From NCBI GenBank assembly GCA_025084515.1, contig JAJAGP010000755.1, positions 124,001 through 188,000 on the forward strand: DNA of 64,000 nt, read 5' to 3'. Position numbers and translations under genes: made by a program. The notes beneath the pieces are model-generated. The model did no database searches. It saw only the letters and a program-made list of their open reading frames with translations, and had not been told where the DNA came from. Every line of letters starts with the position of its first letter. Position 1 is the first letter of the stretch. Below, one piece after another: positions 11,061 through 23,099 of this stretch. The DNA comes from Ancistrus triradiatus (Eukaryota > Chordata > Actinopteri > Siluriformes > Loricariidae).

Positions 11061-13724
11061 GAGATATTTCATCAAACGGGGTGTGTGTGTGTTTAATGGG
11101 TGGAAGGGCAATAAAAATGGACTTTACTCGCTTTGACTGACAAGCGTGGCGAGCGAGGATAAAGCCGAGTCTTCAGGGTAGATAAAAGATGTGCATCCTG
11201 GGTGTCGATGGCACCGGGCTGCTGGAGGGGAGGTTGGAAGACAAACAGATCCTGGCTGGCAGGACTTCGGCTCTGATTGATCGTATCTCTCCATACGATT
11301 TATCACTGCAGCTTTATTGCACCGCGGGGGCAGGTGGGAGCGTTGGGGTGCATCCACGAGACAGGCAGCTTCCACTGTTTGGAGTAAAAGATTTGGTTCT
11401 GCTCTTCCTGCGATCATTTCGTCATGTTTTATGAGCACAATGCCATTTTATTTTACTGCAAACCTTTAAAAGCAGAAGCTTAATAATGACGACCAGCTTC
11501 AAGCTTATAATAACAGCCAGTCAGGGTTTTCCTGGCTCAGAATGAGGCGGAAGTGGTGCCACCCTGATCATGGGCACACGTGCAACTGGCTTAGAGCGTA
11601 TTTTAGATCTGCTAACTACAGATCAGCGCCGTGTAGCGTCCGTCTGATCGACCTCTGTTTGCTTTAACGACCGAGGTTTTAAAAATCATAATAAATTATA
11701 ATAGGAAATAAAAATCTGTCTTTTAACTCCCTGGTTTCATCTGGTTGATGTTCCATGTTGTTCTTAATGCTGTCTATCAATGCATTTTTGGCTTTTGAAA
11801 CAAAAGTATCAGGACATCATACCATCAGCTTCGATCTACACAGGGTCGTTACAGTACATTGCTGTATTTTCTATAATTATTGTGAATTTCCATAAATTAA
11901 AAATGCAGTGGCGTTAGGACTGCAACAAAATGGCTATTTTGATAGTCCAATAATCTAGCGATTATTGAAATTAATCAATTATTCGGATGACGTATCGTTC
12001 ATTACCAATAACTCTGTGCAAACCTGTACAGAACTAAAGAAAATGACATATACGGGAGGGTTCTACAAGCCACATCTACAAAGCTGAAACCTGATGCCGA
12101 TGGGCCGTGGCGTTCATTCAGGAGACTTTCTTGGAACAGGCAAAAATATCAGGGCTCTGGCCAAGGCGTTCCTGCTGCGGGCAAAACGCAGACGCTCTGT
12201 TTGGAAGACTTTCCTTGTGGAAACTCCCAGTACTTTTCTTACTCGTTGGCATTTTTGGCAGCGCCTTTCCCGGTGCGCGTTGCTGATTACGCTGTGGTGC
12301 CACCACGCTGGTGCCATGCCACGATTGCGGTTACAAATGACAGAAATCCACAGAGAGCTGAAGGCGATGCTGGTTATACGAGTTTTAAAAAGCAGAACGA
12401 CTCTGGCGTTTTTCTGTAAGGCCTCTGAGTGTATTAATGACAGGCACATGCTCAGTATCACTGGGACATTTTGGAGATGCCAATTGACCAAACAAAGGAC
12501 CCGGTGTCTCTGGAGCCGTGAGATGGCAGTGCTAACCGCGGCGCCTTTTTTTCACCTGTTTTAATTCCTGAAATATTCCGTGTTTTGTCTCCTCTTTTGT
12601 TCTGATCAAGTTGTGGGGGGTCTGAGGGACAGGAGTGTGCCCTGGACGGGATGCCAGTCCAAACGCCAGTCCTGCTGCGGTGCCAGGCTGACAGCGATCA
12701 ACAGTCTACAACGAAAACAAAATCGAATTCATGGAATTGCGTTGAGAAAAAAAGAAATCCTGTACAGGAAAAAAGATGCATCGATAAATCGATTAATAAC
12801 CGCATCGCAGTCGCGAGACGCCTAGACGTAACTCTGCTCCATGCTGTACTGTGTGGGATTTATTTCCGTCTCCCAAATCCAAGCCTGTCACGTCTAATCT
12901 TCGGACTAAAAGAGGGCCGTCAGTATCCGTCTGAGACCCCAATTTTCCTGACAAGGCGTCACTTTTATTGAATAATTTCCGTCTGAGCTTGATTGTTTTA
13001 TTACGGTTATTATTTTCTAGCTTTTGTTTGCCGAGCAAAGCACAAAAAGGCAGCGTGGTTCCGCGAGACAGATTCCCATTTCTGCCGTCGGTTCGAATGA
13101 CTTAAAGCTTCCATGAAACGACTTTCTAATCATAATCGGCGTTAATGTCCTGCCCGGGCAGAACTGCTGAGAAAGAGACTGGCCTCTCCAGGTTCAGATG
13201 AAAAATCCATACTCCGATAATAAACCCTGCGTTTCTTTAAAAAGCCCCAGTCAGCCATTAAGCTAATGAAACGGACCCCGGGCTTTGCTCGGCTCTGCCG
13301 TCCCACGTTTTTTTTGCTTTTTCTGTTCCACCATATGAGGAAATGGAAGGAGCCGAGTCTTTTATTCCGGCGGAATAAAGAAGCCTTCGTGCCTTCGAGA
13401 GTGCGAGAGCAATTTCTTAAAGTAGGCTGAGCATTAAAGTGCCGTCGTTTTGTGAGATGGATGGAAAAGCTGGATGAATTGCATTAGGCCGTCCTGCCAG
13501 ACGCGGCCAGAGCTCCGGGTCACCGAGGTAGAAAGAGGGTGTGATGTCATCACTCTGAACGAGCCAAGGTAAATGAGTTACACGGCACGGTAAAGCGAAA
13601 CCGTCTGCCGGAAAGCAGGAGCAGCTGCAGGAGCGGATCGGAACGTTTGCAGTGTCGTTTGTAAATGAAGGAAGTTTTCACTTTAGGCTCAAATCCAAAA
13701 TCTCGATAGAACCGCTCACGGACT
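11060..13724. other. No gene recognised; repeat-poor stretch
   Basis: The longest frame (12094-12564, 156 codons) is mirrored by a 125-codon frame on the other strand and has no recognised domain. 13060-13720 is CpG-containing and repeat-poor, and could contain conserved non-coding sequence. Confidence 0.45.
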
Positions 13725-14946
13725 CAGAGGTGCTACTGTACTTAAGTACTGTTGAGGTATCGTTACTTTTAGATTTATTGACCTATTTATTTTCTTTTTT
13801 ATTTAGTTTTATTTCGTTTTTTTTTTTTTTTTAATCAGGCACCTAATGAAGCACCGATCATAATCCCGGGTTTATACACTATATCATAATAATTATTCAA
13901 AATAAATATCTGGCTTTTAACCCCATTTGACATTGCGCCTTAAACAGCCAGTCGACCCTGCAGATCCACGAGCAGAGGCGGGAGTTCAAGAGCAGAAGAT
14001 ACAGTTGCCACTTACCATAAATTTTGTCTTAGCAAATAAAAAATTTTTTTTTTTTAAGATTTTTTATATATTATTATTTTTAATCTTTCAAACACTTTAT
14101 TATTAAATACATATTAAAAATTTAAAATAAAATTACTCATAAAAATGTAAAAAATAAATTAAATAAATATGAGATTAGTATTTTATTTTATTATATTTTT
14201 GTGATTTTTTTACAGCAATATATAAAAAGTATAAATGCAAAATAATGCAAGTACATGCAAATGTAAAACGATAAATAATAAAAAATAACTACTAATATTT
14301 ATCATTCTTATGAGTGAGGGGAAAATGTTAAAATTTACCAATTTATACTTGACACAAAGGACTTTTTAACGTTCAACACAATGCGTTCCACTCCCAAAAG
14401 AACTGTATCCACGTTATCTTCATTAATCAGACACAGAGGTTTATCCATGTCTGATGCTGAATTCGATTTCTGTCCTGAATATAAGAGCTATATTTGAAGT
14501 TTTGTGTAAGTATTTTTAAAATTAAGTTGTGTAGCGGAGTTTAAAATAAGAACTGGAGAAGTTGAAGCTGCAGTTTGTTGGATTAAAATGCAGTGACAGT
14601 TTTTCAGACAAAAAAATGCAAAGTATTTTGTATATTTTGGTTCTGTGTTGTTGCTGTGTTTATAAAGATAAGCTCATTTTTATGATTTTTGTAGATGATT
14701 CATGCTTTAACCATGATGTAGCCTTCAGTGTCATGAATCTGTTACGTCTTACCCTCAATAAAAGACGTCCTGCTTCAAAAAAAACCGAGTTAGAAACCTT
14801 TGTAATGAAATACTTTTTAACTACATTTAGTGTCTTGTCTTTTATACTTCTGTGAGTGAAATAAATAAATAAACCTCACCTTTTACTTGAGTAGTTTTCT
14901 GTTCAGATTACTTAAGTAAAAGCACTTGCATATTCTGCCACCTCTG
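13725..14946. mobile_element. DNA-transposon-like unit with CAGAGGTG/CACCTCTG ends
   Basis: It begins CAGAGGTG, followed by TACTGTACTTAAGTACTG, and ends ACTTAAGTAAAAGCACTTGC then TGCCACCTCTG. Short inverted ends with ACTTAAGTA-type subterminal repeats are typical of a non-autonomous fish DNA element. The AT-rich interior (14020-14340) is related to 16380-16745. I found no clear target duplication and no transposase. Confidence 0.6.
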
Positions 14947-15924
14947 CAGGTCAGGTTTTGCAAAGCAAAACCCTCACATTGCAGCACTTATGATCACCAC
15001 AGACAAAACCGTGTGGCACGCGTCATGAAAATGGCTAAAGTGGTCATTTATTGACGGTTCATTGGCTTATTGTTGGACTAGATAAGGCTTAAAATGGAAG
15101 ATCAATCTTCTGGGGTGCAGTCTGGGAAATGTAGTTTGCAGAAAAGTTTACTCCCACTTAAAAAGAGAATGCTCAAAGGGTCAAAGTAGTGACGTGCGAG
15201 AGTTTTTGCGTTCGTTCGAGCTGTGCGTAAGCGACGGACTGATTTAATTTGCACGCCCTCCCAATCCCCGACCATTACCATGTTTCATAACCCCCTCGGT
15301 AATGGGCGTCGTCATCGCCGCGTCTCAATCACTCGCGACCGAGGTCACGGAGGCCTCAGGCTAGACGGAGGCAATCAGAAACCTCTTAATGCCGCTCGCC
15401 CTGACAGGAACGAGCGCCTTGATTTGTATTAGCCCTCTTTATTTCCTGCAGCCTCCGCGGCTGGGCCGATCGGCGGGAAATTGCGGCGATTATTTTCAGC
15501 ATATGGGGAAATAAGTTCCCATTTTCTTCCCACTGATCTCCGACGACCCGGCCCATTGTCTCAGGCGGGTCTCCAGGAGATTTCTCAGGCTGACACGGGG
15601 ACGATTCTCGAGCCGTCACGGAGTAATCATGGGAACGACCTCTTTATCTTAATTGGATGAACGTAATCAAAGCAAATCTTTGACGTCGTGTTGAGACGCT
15701 GCGTTTATTGCCATAATTGCTTTTGTTTGAAGAGGCGTCCCGCCCCGTCGAGTCCCCCCGTGACGCTTTAGGGATTTGGCGGCGGAGAGGATACAATTAC
15801 ATTAACACCTCGGAGGATCCGCCGTCGCTCATCTGCGTTTAAATTGCCCTAAGGCCCTGAGAACTTGGGAGACGGTCTGACTGGGAGCGACCGGAAGCAC
15901 AGAAGTCTTAATATTTAATAGCTG
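14947..15924. other. Repeat-poor, CpG-rich stretch without gene
   Basis: 15200-15900 is GC- and CpG-richer than its surroundings, with no recognised exon or repeat. Confidence 0.45.
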
Positions 15925-17045
15925 ATTATATTACGTACATATTGGTCTTTTAAACAGCCAATCAGCACTGCAGATCCACGAGCAGAGGCGGGAGATTAAG
16001 AGCAGAAGTCCCAGTTGCCAAGTCCACTTATTCCTAGCGACTTATTTCTCTGTAAAGTTGCGTACAAGTATTGTTTTTTTTTTTCATTTGACCTTTTTTG
16101 ATTATTATTATTATTATTATTATTACTATTCTATTTAAATTTCTCTTCAGAGTAATTAAGGGGGCAAAATATGGAAAAAATACAACAAACAGTGTATATT
16201 TTTAGATTATGTTCATATATTATTAATATTATGTTTATTAAATGTAAAAACTTTTTTGTCATATTATAATAATATGTAAAGAGTATAAATGTAAAATAAT
16301 ACAAATACCTATACATGTGAATGTAATATTAACTACAAAAAAATAATAATCCAAAAATGTTAGCAATCTTAAGTATGAGGGGGAAAAATGAAACAAATAA
16401 AAAATAAAAAAAATCTAAAATTTAGTCTTGGTAAATGAAATTGTTGTTTTAGAGTGTTTATATATTATTATTTTAATCTTTCACACATTATATTTATTAT
16501 TAAATGAGTGTTAACGTTTCAAGATAGTATTACTTAAACTGATTAAATAAATACAAAATGACTGTTTTATTTGATTATAATTTGTGATATTTTGTTATAG
16601 TAATGTATAAAATGTATAAATGTAAAATAATGCAAGTACATGCAAATGTAAAATTATAAATAATCTTCAAAAACCCAACAAGTAAACAAGTAGTTTATCA
16701 TTCTTATGAGTCAAGGGAAAATGTTCTTGTTTACCAATATTGTATTTTTTTTATAATTACTATATAATTTATTTAAATTATAAAAATGCAACAAGGTTGC
16801 AAAACTGGATTAATTCTCAAGTGGGGGGTGATTCAAAACTTTCTGACGCTGCGGCATAAACAGTTTAAGAGCAGAAGTCCCAGTTGCCAAGTCCACTTAT
16901 TCTAAGCGGCTTATTTTTCTGCAAACTTGCTTACAAAATTTTTTTCGTTTGACCTGTTGTTGTTGTTGTTGTTGTTGTTGCTGTTATTATTATTATTATT
17001 ATTTAAATTTCTCTTCAGAGTCTCCCAAAAAGTGTTTGGTAGCAG
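15925..17045. repeat. Two further AT-rich copies of the 14 kb unit interior
   Basis: TGCAGATCCACGAGCAGAGG at 15970 repeats 13958, AAGAGCAGAAGTCCCAGTTG occurs at 15996 and 16868, and ATAATGCAAGTACATGCAAA occurs at 14243 and 16627. The two partial copies are arranged head to tail with many indels. The interval includes a TTA and a GTT microsatellite near 16100 and 16960. Confidence 0.65.
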
Positions 17046-17146
17046 TTTCATTTCAAGGTTGCCAGATTTGGGCCATCAGCGCCCATCATTTATTTATTTT
17101 TTTATAAAATTGATAGTTTTAGCTCCAGCATCTGATCGACTGAGCC

Positions 17147-17350
17147 TGATGGACTGTGGTAGACTAGCGGGTAAGGTACCGGACTGTGGACCAAATGTCC
17201 AGGGTTCAAATCCCACATCTGCCAAGCTGCCACTGTTGGCTCCTTAAGCAAGGCCCTTAACCCACAATGGCTTGGATTGTAAGACTGTACCAATTGTAAG
17301 TCGCTTTGGACAAGGGCGTCTGCTAAATGCTGTAAATGCAAATGTAAATG
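17147..17350 (+). mobile_element. tRNA-derived SINE
   Basis: The 5' part has an A box (TGGTAGACTAGCGGGTAAGG) and a B box (GGTTCAAATCC at 17203). A central CCACTGTTGGCTCCTTAAGC / AAGGCCCTTAACCC block resembles the conserved segment of V-SINEs, and the 3' end has AAGTCGCTTTGGACAAGGGC, GTCTGCTAAATG and an AAATGTAAATG tail, as in many otophysan fish SINEs. It is about 200 bp and looks nearly full length. Confidence 0.88.
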
Positions 17351-17889
17351 AGACTCTAACATCCAAAGTTTATACTGAGTTCTTACCAACAAACAGACTA
17401 TGTAGGCGGAAGAATGGTTTATCAGTAACTACATGCTGTGGTTGTCATTGCACGTACGAGCAGGGCATTCGGGGAAACTTCCTGTGGTTGTGGGGGGTCG
17501 ATGTGTCTTTACCAAGACAATAGGTGCTAAGTGCTTCACAGCACAGTTTGTGCCGGTGAGTAATAAGAACGAGAGAGGCTGTGCATTATCGGGATTAGAT
17601 CGTGGGGATCGTACTCCGCTTTGCATCGGAATCCCCTTCCTTGTGATATAAAGCACGACCTCTTGGCTTATTGTCCTACTTTATTTTATATATTTTGTTT
17701 CTGGTGTGGGTACGAGTGCATATGGGGTGCGATCTGCATTAGAAACGCAACAGATATTACTTTAGAAGTTTTATTACCATCGTCGATGTTCAAGGGCCTG
17801 ACTCAAAACTTTTCAGCTGTGGATCATTTCATCTTTCATTTCTTACATTTCATCCGGTAAACAAATGGGAGATTTCTTTTGTGTGTGTT

Positions 17890-18115
17890 TGATTACTGGC
17901 ATCACTCTCACTCCATTTAGGTCCTTCCTTAAACTGGGCATGCACATATCGCTGAGTTGTTAGTGTCCCTGGTATCACTACTAGGGGTGACCGACTGTTG
18001 TATGCAGTTGTAAAGTCCAAGCCCAAGCACTGCCACGGTCCCACCACAGGGCTGTTGAGCACGACACCTATGTATTGCTTTCACAACAACAAAAGAGGGC
18101 AGGGTTTTCATATAC
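17890..18115 (-). mobile_element. Tc1/mariner-like transposase remnant
   Basis: On the minus strand the reading contains NPAFVVV, RAQQPCGGTV and then AYNSRSPLVVIPGTLTTQRY. This matches the Tc1-type transposase core around the second catalytic aspartate region (consensus of the type WGAISYDNRSPLVV...). The catalytic context is degraded and the frame is short. Confidence 0.78.
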
Positions 18116-19289
18116 AGGAACGAGGTAGGAGTTTTTGTATCAGAAACAAAAAACAGGCATTGAGATAACGAGGTTCCACCGCGGTTCCAAACGAGACGCT
18201 CCCTTGTTGGGTTTTTGTTCTCCGCGATGTAACTGAGCGATGTTCCAGCTCCAGCTGCGTCGTCCCTGAAACGCGAAGCGGCGGGGCAGCAGACGCTTAA
18301 TTTGAGTGCCGAACCTCCTCCTCCTGCTCCTCCTGCTCCTCCTCGGGGGGTGACTGCGCTGTATTGATGGAGTGGACGCTCCTAATGTTCTTAGCCTTCT
18401 GGGTGTCCATCTGTGAGCATTTCTCCGGTGTCATCACCGGGCCGGCGTAAGTAGCGGCGATGGCTTCTTCAGGCTGATGGCAGATAATGCAGACCATCCG
18501 TCATGCAGGAATTCAATTTCAGGCCCGTGATTCCCCCTCGTAAAAGACTTACCGATCCATAGATCAACCACTTAGATGTCTGTTTTCATGAGCGGGAAAT
18601 CATTTGTATGCATTTTATTTATTTATGGCGTAGCAGCGCGGGGCGGCGGGGGGAGAGCCTGGGAGAAAGAGAAAAGAGTGCCGCAGACAATTAGCGAGAG
18701 AGAGAGGGAGAGAGGAAGCTTCTCTTTGATTCTTCGGATCTGCTGCAGACTTTCTTTTGTCTGTGCTCGTTTAACGTTTGTTTACGACCCTCCCTGACTC
18801 AGAAGCTTCTCCAGATTTAAATCCGCTGCAGTAACAAGTCTGTTTAAGCTCGCAATTATAGAATATCAATATTAAACCCCAGCGGTTATTATTACAGGCC
18901 CATAACGTTTAGCATCCATTAATCTCCATTGTGTGGATGGAAAAAAATCCTCTTTAAAAAGCGAGAGCCGATCATTTAAAATCCATAGCTATATTCACAT
19001 CTGCATTAATCAGCGCCGGGGTTATTGGCAGTCTTTGTAATGGAGTGAAAACGTTATAAAACATTGTGTGAGGTCTGTTTTTGTGAGCTCCAAAACCTAA
19101 AAAATATTATTAGAAAATAAAAATAACATTTTATGTTATGTTTATTGTGAAGCAAAGCTTAAAATAGTCTTCAAAAAGGGAAATTATTAAAAAAAATTAT
19201 AAAATTAAAAAGGTTTAAATGAAGCACCCAGATAGAGACGGATATGTAAGTGATTACAGAAGTGGTCTGATTAGACACTGGGTCTTTCC
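18116..19289. other. Repeat-poor stretch without gene
   Basis: 18190-18500 is CpG-rich and includes a CTCCTC run at 18315-18345; no splice-flanked coding exon was recognised. 18680-18715 has a short GA run. Confidence 0.45.
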
Positions 19290-19960
19290 ACAGGGCGTAA
19301 AAGTGCTTCCCCTACAGTGCTGCCCTATAAAAAGGCTCTCAGAGGCTACTTTTAAGTAGGGTACCTCTTGGTGAGACTGTACACTCAAAGACACTTTCCC
19401 CAGTGGACAGACTTTGAGAGGGGGAGCATCATTGGACTGAGAGAAGCAGGATGGTCGTTTGGGCCATTCTGACCTAGCTGTTAGGAGGTGTTGGGAGCAG
19501 TGGTTTTATGGGGGCACACACACGGTGAACAGGCTGCAGACAGCCCGGACAGACCCCCAGTAGAGAGGATCGTTTGATCCGCCCACAGTTTTGTTATCCA
19601 CCATCCAGACACAGGGGGCGCCTTCACTACACACCACTGTCTCTGCCATTTCCAGGGGCTTAGCAGGGTTTCCAACTAGCATTTTCCAGCAGGATAATGC
19701 TCACCCACACACAGCAAGGGTTTAACAGGAATGTCTCTGCAGGGTTGGAACACCTCCTTGCCTTGCCCGGTTGCCAGATTTATCTCAAACGAGCATTTAT
19801 TGGACCTGCTGGGATTCCAGCTCCATACTGAACCTGTGCGCCTCCATGCCCAAACGTGTCTTATCTTGTATCCAGGCTAGAGGCGGCCTAACAGGGTAAC
19901 CAGAGCCTCCTTTTAATTGTACAGCTTTCCCCAATAAACGTATCCTTGTATATTATAATC
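19290..19960 (+). mobile_element. Tc1/mariner-like transposon, internally deleted
   Basis: Segments in order: GGGGAGCATCATTGGACTGA and AGAAGCAGGATGGTCGTTT (N-terminal helix-turn-helix region), GTTAGGAGGTGTTGGGAGCA, CAGTAGAGAGGATCGTTTGA, then a jump to CAGCAGGATAATGCTCACCC (QQDNAHP, third-acidic-residue region) and TTGCCAGATTTATCTC. The middle of the transposase is missing, with several stops. The tail GTACAGCTTTCCCCAATAAA recurs at 46260. Confidence 0.82.
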
Positions 19961-20395
19961 ACTTAAATATATCATCATTACATTCATACATATAAAGTTT
20001 CACTCGATCACAACTCCTTCCTGGTGAGTATTATTTGTCAGTGTGTGCATATATTTATTTTCAGAGGGCGTAACCGAGCGCATCCTTACCATTATCTGAT
20101 TCCAAGCTGTAGCGTTTATATGAGAGTTTATTTAAAGCGTCAGTGTGCGGAACCAGACCGAACTAATAAACGTGTGAATACAACATGGGGCAGAAGAGCC
20201 TCATTATGGTTCCTCCAGACTCACGTGTCGGTGATTAATGAGGTCCGGCCTCCACAAGATGAGCGGTGAATTCAGGGAGCGCAGCCTCGTTTCTCTCACC
20301 GAGCTCCAGCGCTATTAATAGCAGGGTGTGTGTGTGTTATGATACACACCCGTGTGTGGTCTCAGGCTGTGGTCTGGTCAAGGTCGAGTGTGCTT

Positions 20396-20398
<3 letters not shown>

Positions 20399-20440
<42 letters not shown>
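20399..20440 (+). repeat. TG microsatellite
   Basis: About 20 TG dinucleotides in a row, ending in GCGCGAC. Confidence 0.95.
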
Positions 20441-20441
<1 letters not shown>

Positions 20442-20984
20442 ACAGTAATTAATAGTGCCAGTCCGTGCTTGGTGTCGATCTCCTCGGAGGTGGCTGCTTT
20501 TCAGAAAGCCCTGGCTCTGTTAGAGTTTGATCGAGAAGCTTGTCAGGTTCTGCCATAGCTCCGCTTCATCTCGCCGCGGTTCTGCCTCCTGTCACGGCGT
20601 GACAGAGACAATCCGACGACGTCTAATGGTGCGTTTGGTGTAAATCTAATCTCTCGTTGGCTTGAGAACAGACTCGTCATTAGAGGAAGATTTTAGGATT
20701 AACGCTGAGCTCTGAAGGAACCTTAACACCATTACTGTTTAATCTACAGTCCACTCGTCAAGAAAGTCAAATTCCCTTAGTCGTTTATCAAGAAGAGAAG
20801 GACATTTTGCCCGATTCTGCCTCTTTAATTTTGAAAATTAATTATTAAAAATCAAAAACTACAACTTCGGTCTGGTGTTTGTAATGTATGGCTTTGGAAA
20901 CATGGGTGCCACAAATAAATAAATAAACAAGCTAAATATTTGCAGAATGATGAAGGAGATAACATGCATTCTACAGGAATGGAC

Positions 20985-21055
20985 TATAAACATGGAAACA
21001 AATGACACATTGGCCGAAAGCAAGCTGATCTTGTAGCCGAACTGAACAGAAGTGT
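20985..21055. repeat. Dispersed repeat, copy 1
   Basis: GACACATTGGCCGAAAGCAA and GCTGATCTTGTAGCCGAACT match GACACACTGGCTGAAGGCAA and GCTGATCTTGTAACCAGACT at 23025-23066. The second copy lies next to the Tc1-like remnant. Confidence 0.6.
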
Positions 21056-21095
21056 TTTTGATCTTCATCAATCAGGGGACGGCTATAAAAGTGTT

Positions 21096-21128
21096 ACGGT
21101 TCGCCATACTGAAAACCGGGCGAACCGT
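21096..21128. repeat. Perfect 10-bp stem hairpin
   Basis: ACGGTTCGCC (21096-21105) is exactly repeated in inverted form as GGCGAACCGT (21119-21128) with a 13-bp loop. Its role is unknown; it could be a transposon terminus. Confidence 0.75.
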
Positions 21129-21244
21129 GAAAACAAAAACATAAAGGGTTTTGGTACCCAATTGCGGTTAGCTCTAGATGGAAATTGTGAATCAAAAATG
21201 TAAATAAATAAAGGAACCTAAACACGCAATAAAAAGTAATGAAA

Positions 21245-21305
21245 TAAATAAACTTCAGTGGCTGAGGATCGAACCCTGGGTAAACCCAACATGCCACTCA
21301 ACCAC
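21245..21305 (-). repeat. tRNA-like promoter remnant (SINE head)
   Basis: The minus strand reads TTCAGTGGTTGAGTGGCATG and then GGGTTCGATCC, spaced as A and B boxes. There is no intact cloverleaf, so it is not called a tRNA gene. Confidence 0.5.
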
Positions 21306-22319
21306 TGAAGAAAAGAACAAAAGAACAAAACAAATGACGTGAGCGTACAGCGCCCCTTGCAAAGGTACCCTTACAGCGTGGCCCCACTACACAAAAGGCA
21401 TACAGGTCCGCGCATGCGCAGAGCGGCGGAATCCCGGCGGAATCCCGGCGGAGCGCCTTGAAAGCGTGCCATGGGGACTCCCAAATGGTTACAGGAGCGT
21501 GGCACGGATGCGGAAATGAAACGGACGAGGCTGAAAGCAGCACAGCATCCTTTTTGAGTGCAAAGGAGGGAGGGCGGCGGCGCGAGAGGGAGGAGGCGGG
21601 GCTCCGCAGCAGCGAGTGAGCCCAAATCGCCGGGGTAGAGTGGCAAGCGGGAGTGCTAGAATAGCTTGCCTGACACTAAAACTGGGGCCTACTGGGTACA
21701 GGGCAGCCTCCTGACCGCCCATTGCTGGCGGTCTATGAACCGCCAGCTACCTCTGTCCCTAATCAATTTACAGCACTCCGAATGAAGCCGTGTGAGGGCC
21801 AAGGAGTCCAAGGATGTGACACCTTGTCGCCACTTGTGCGCATGGCACCAACGAGGGCTGGCGCATGCACATGCCGCAGTGGGAATCAACGCTGACCTCT
21901 ATCGCCACAAGCCAGGGTCAGCATGACTAATAAAAAGCAGCCAAAAATTCCTATCAACCGGCACTGGGACAAACTTGCCAAGGTTTATTTTGCCCCCACA
22001 CACAGTGAGGATGACGGTAAGAGAAATAAAACAATCCCCAAGGACAGATAAAGAACAAAAACAGCATCTAGGGGTTGTCTCTAAAACTACTATCAGATGC
22101 CACCTCCATGCCAACGGTTTATTTGGAAGGCTTAGCCAGAAAAAGAAACTCATTTAATCGCAATTCAACAACAGTTAGTTCTGACACTGCAGTCTGATTG
22201 GTTGAGAAGCCTTCTCCCCAAAACGATATCACTCCGCGTGAGTTGAGGGAAATTTCATAATGTCCGACAATGCACTGCTCTCTTCGGATTTAGGTCCAAA
22301 CTCTGACTTGGCCGCTGAA

Positions 22320-22880
22320 AGACATTCACCTTCCCATCCTTAAGCCTCTGTTTTTGTGTTTTTGGGAGTGTTTAGGGTCGTTGTCGTGCTGGAAGGTGAA
22401 CCTCAAGTCCATTTTCAGCTCTCTAGCACAGGGTCATGTTTTCATCCAGAATTTTAATGTACTTTTTACCATCCATTTTCCCTTCAGTCCTGACGAGTTG
22501 CCTGGTTTGTGCTGAAGAGAAACAGCCCCATAACATAACACTGCCACCACCATGCTTCATGGTAGCTGTGGTGTATTTTCTCAGGGGTGCTGTGTTTGGT
22601 TTACTGTTTGGAGTTCAGTCCAAAAAGTTCAGTCTTGGTTTAATATGATCATAAAAACTTTTGCCAGATGGCATTACAGTCTTCCAAGACTGGCATCAGC
22701 GAAGTGCTGTTCTTTCTTGCCCGCCCTGCCATACAGGCCAGCTTTGTGTAACGTTTGTGAGATTGTTGGCACGTGCACAGAATGACCATTCTCAGCCATA
22801 CAGACGGGTACGTCCTTCAGAGTTGGCACTAGAATCTTGGTAGTGTCCCTGATTGGTTTGGCAGGACGACCCAAAAAGGC
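22320..22880 (-). mobile_element. Tc1/mariner-like transposase remnant, antisense
   Basis: The minus strand reads MKHGGGSVMLWGCFSSAQTR near 22500-22560, the signature Tc1 transposase segment, then QLVRTEGKMDGKKY and DENMTLC toward 22400. Sequence from 22600 to 22880, ending in GGTTTGGCAGGACGACCC, continues the same common fish family toward its 5' coding part. Frameshifts are present. Confidence 0.82.
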
Positions 22881-22999
22881 TGATTACTTATTAACACCAG
22901 GCATTTTACTAATGAAACGGAAATATTTAAAGTGTTCTTTTCATTTTGATTATGAGTGCTATAATGTGTAAATACAGTTGGAAGAATGCAATCTAAAGA

Positions 23000-23066
23000 A
23001 ATGGATTATAAACAGGGAAACAAGCGACACACTGGCTGAAGGCAAGCTGATCTTGTAACCAGACTG
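23000..23066. repeat. Dispersed repeat, copy 2
   Basis: Pairs with 20985-21055; both have a TGGA-TATAAAC-GGAAACAA lead-in. Probably the flank or terminus of a DNA transposon. Confidence 0.6.
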
Positions 23067-23099
23067 TTTGCTTTGCGCCATCTGGAGACCATTATGTCA

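Noticed and set aside
12094..12564. 156-codon frame on the + strand
   Set aside because: The opposite strand is also open for 125 codons, there are no recognisable motifs and no splice or promoter context.
18297..18497. 66-codon minus-strand frame with acidic repeat
   Set aside because: The acidic run comes from a CTC repeat; no splice sites or homology recognised.
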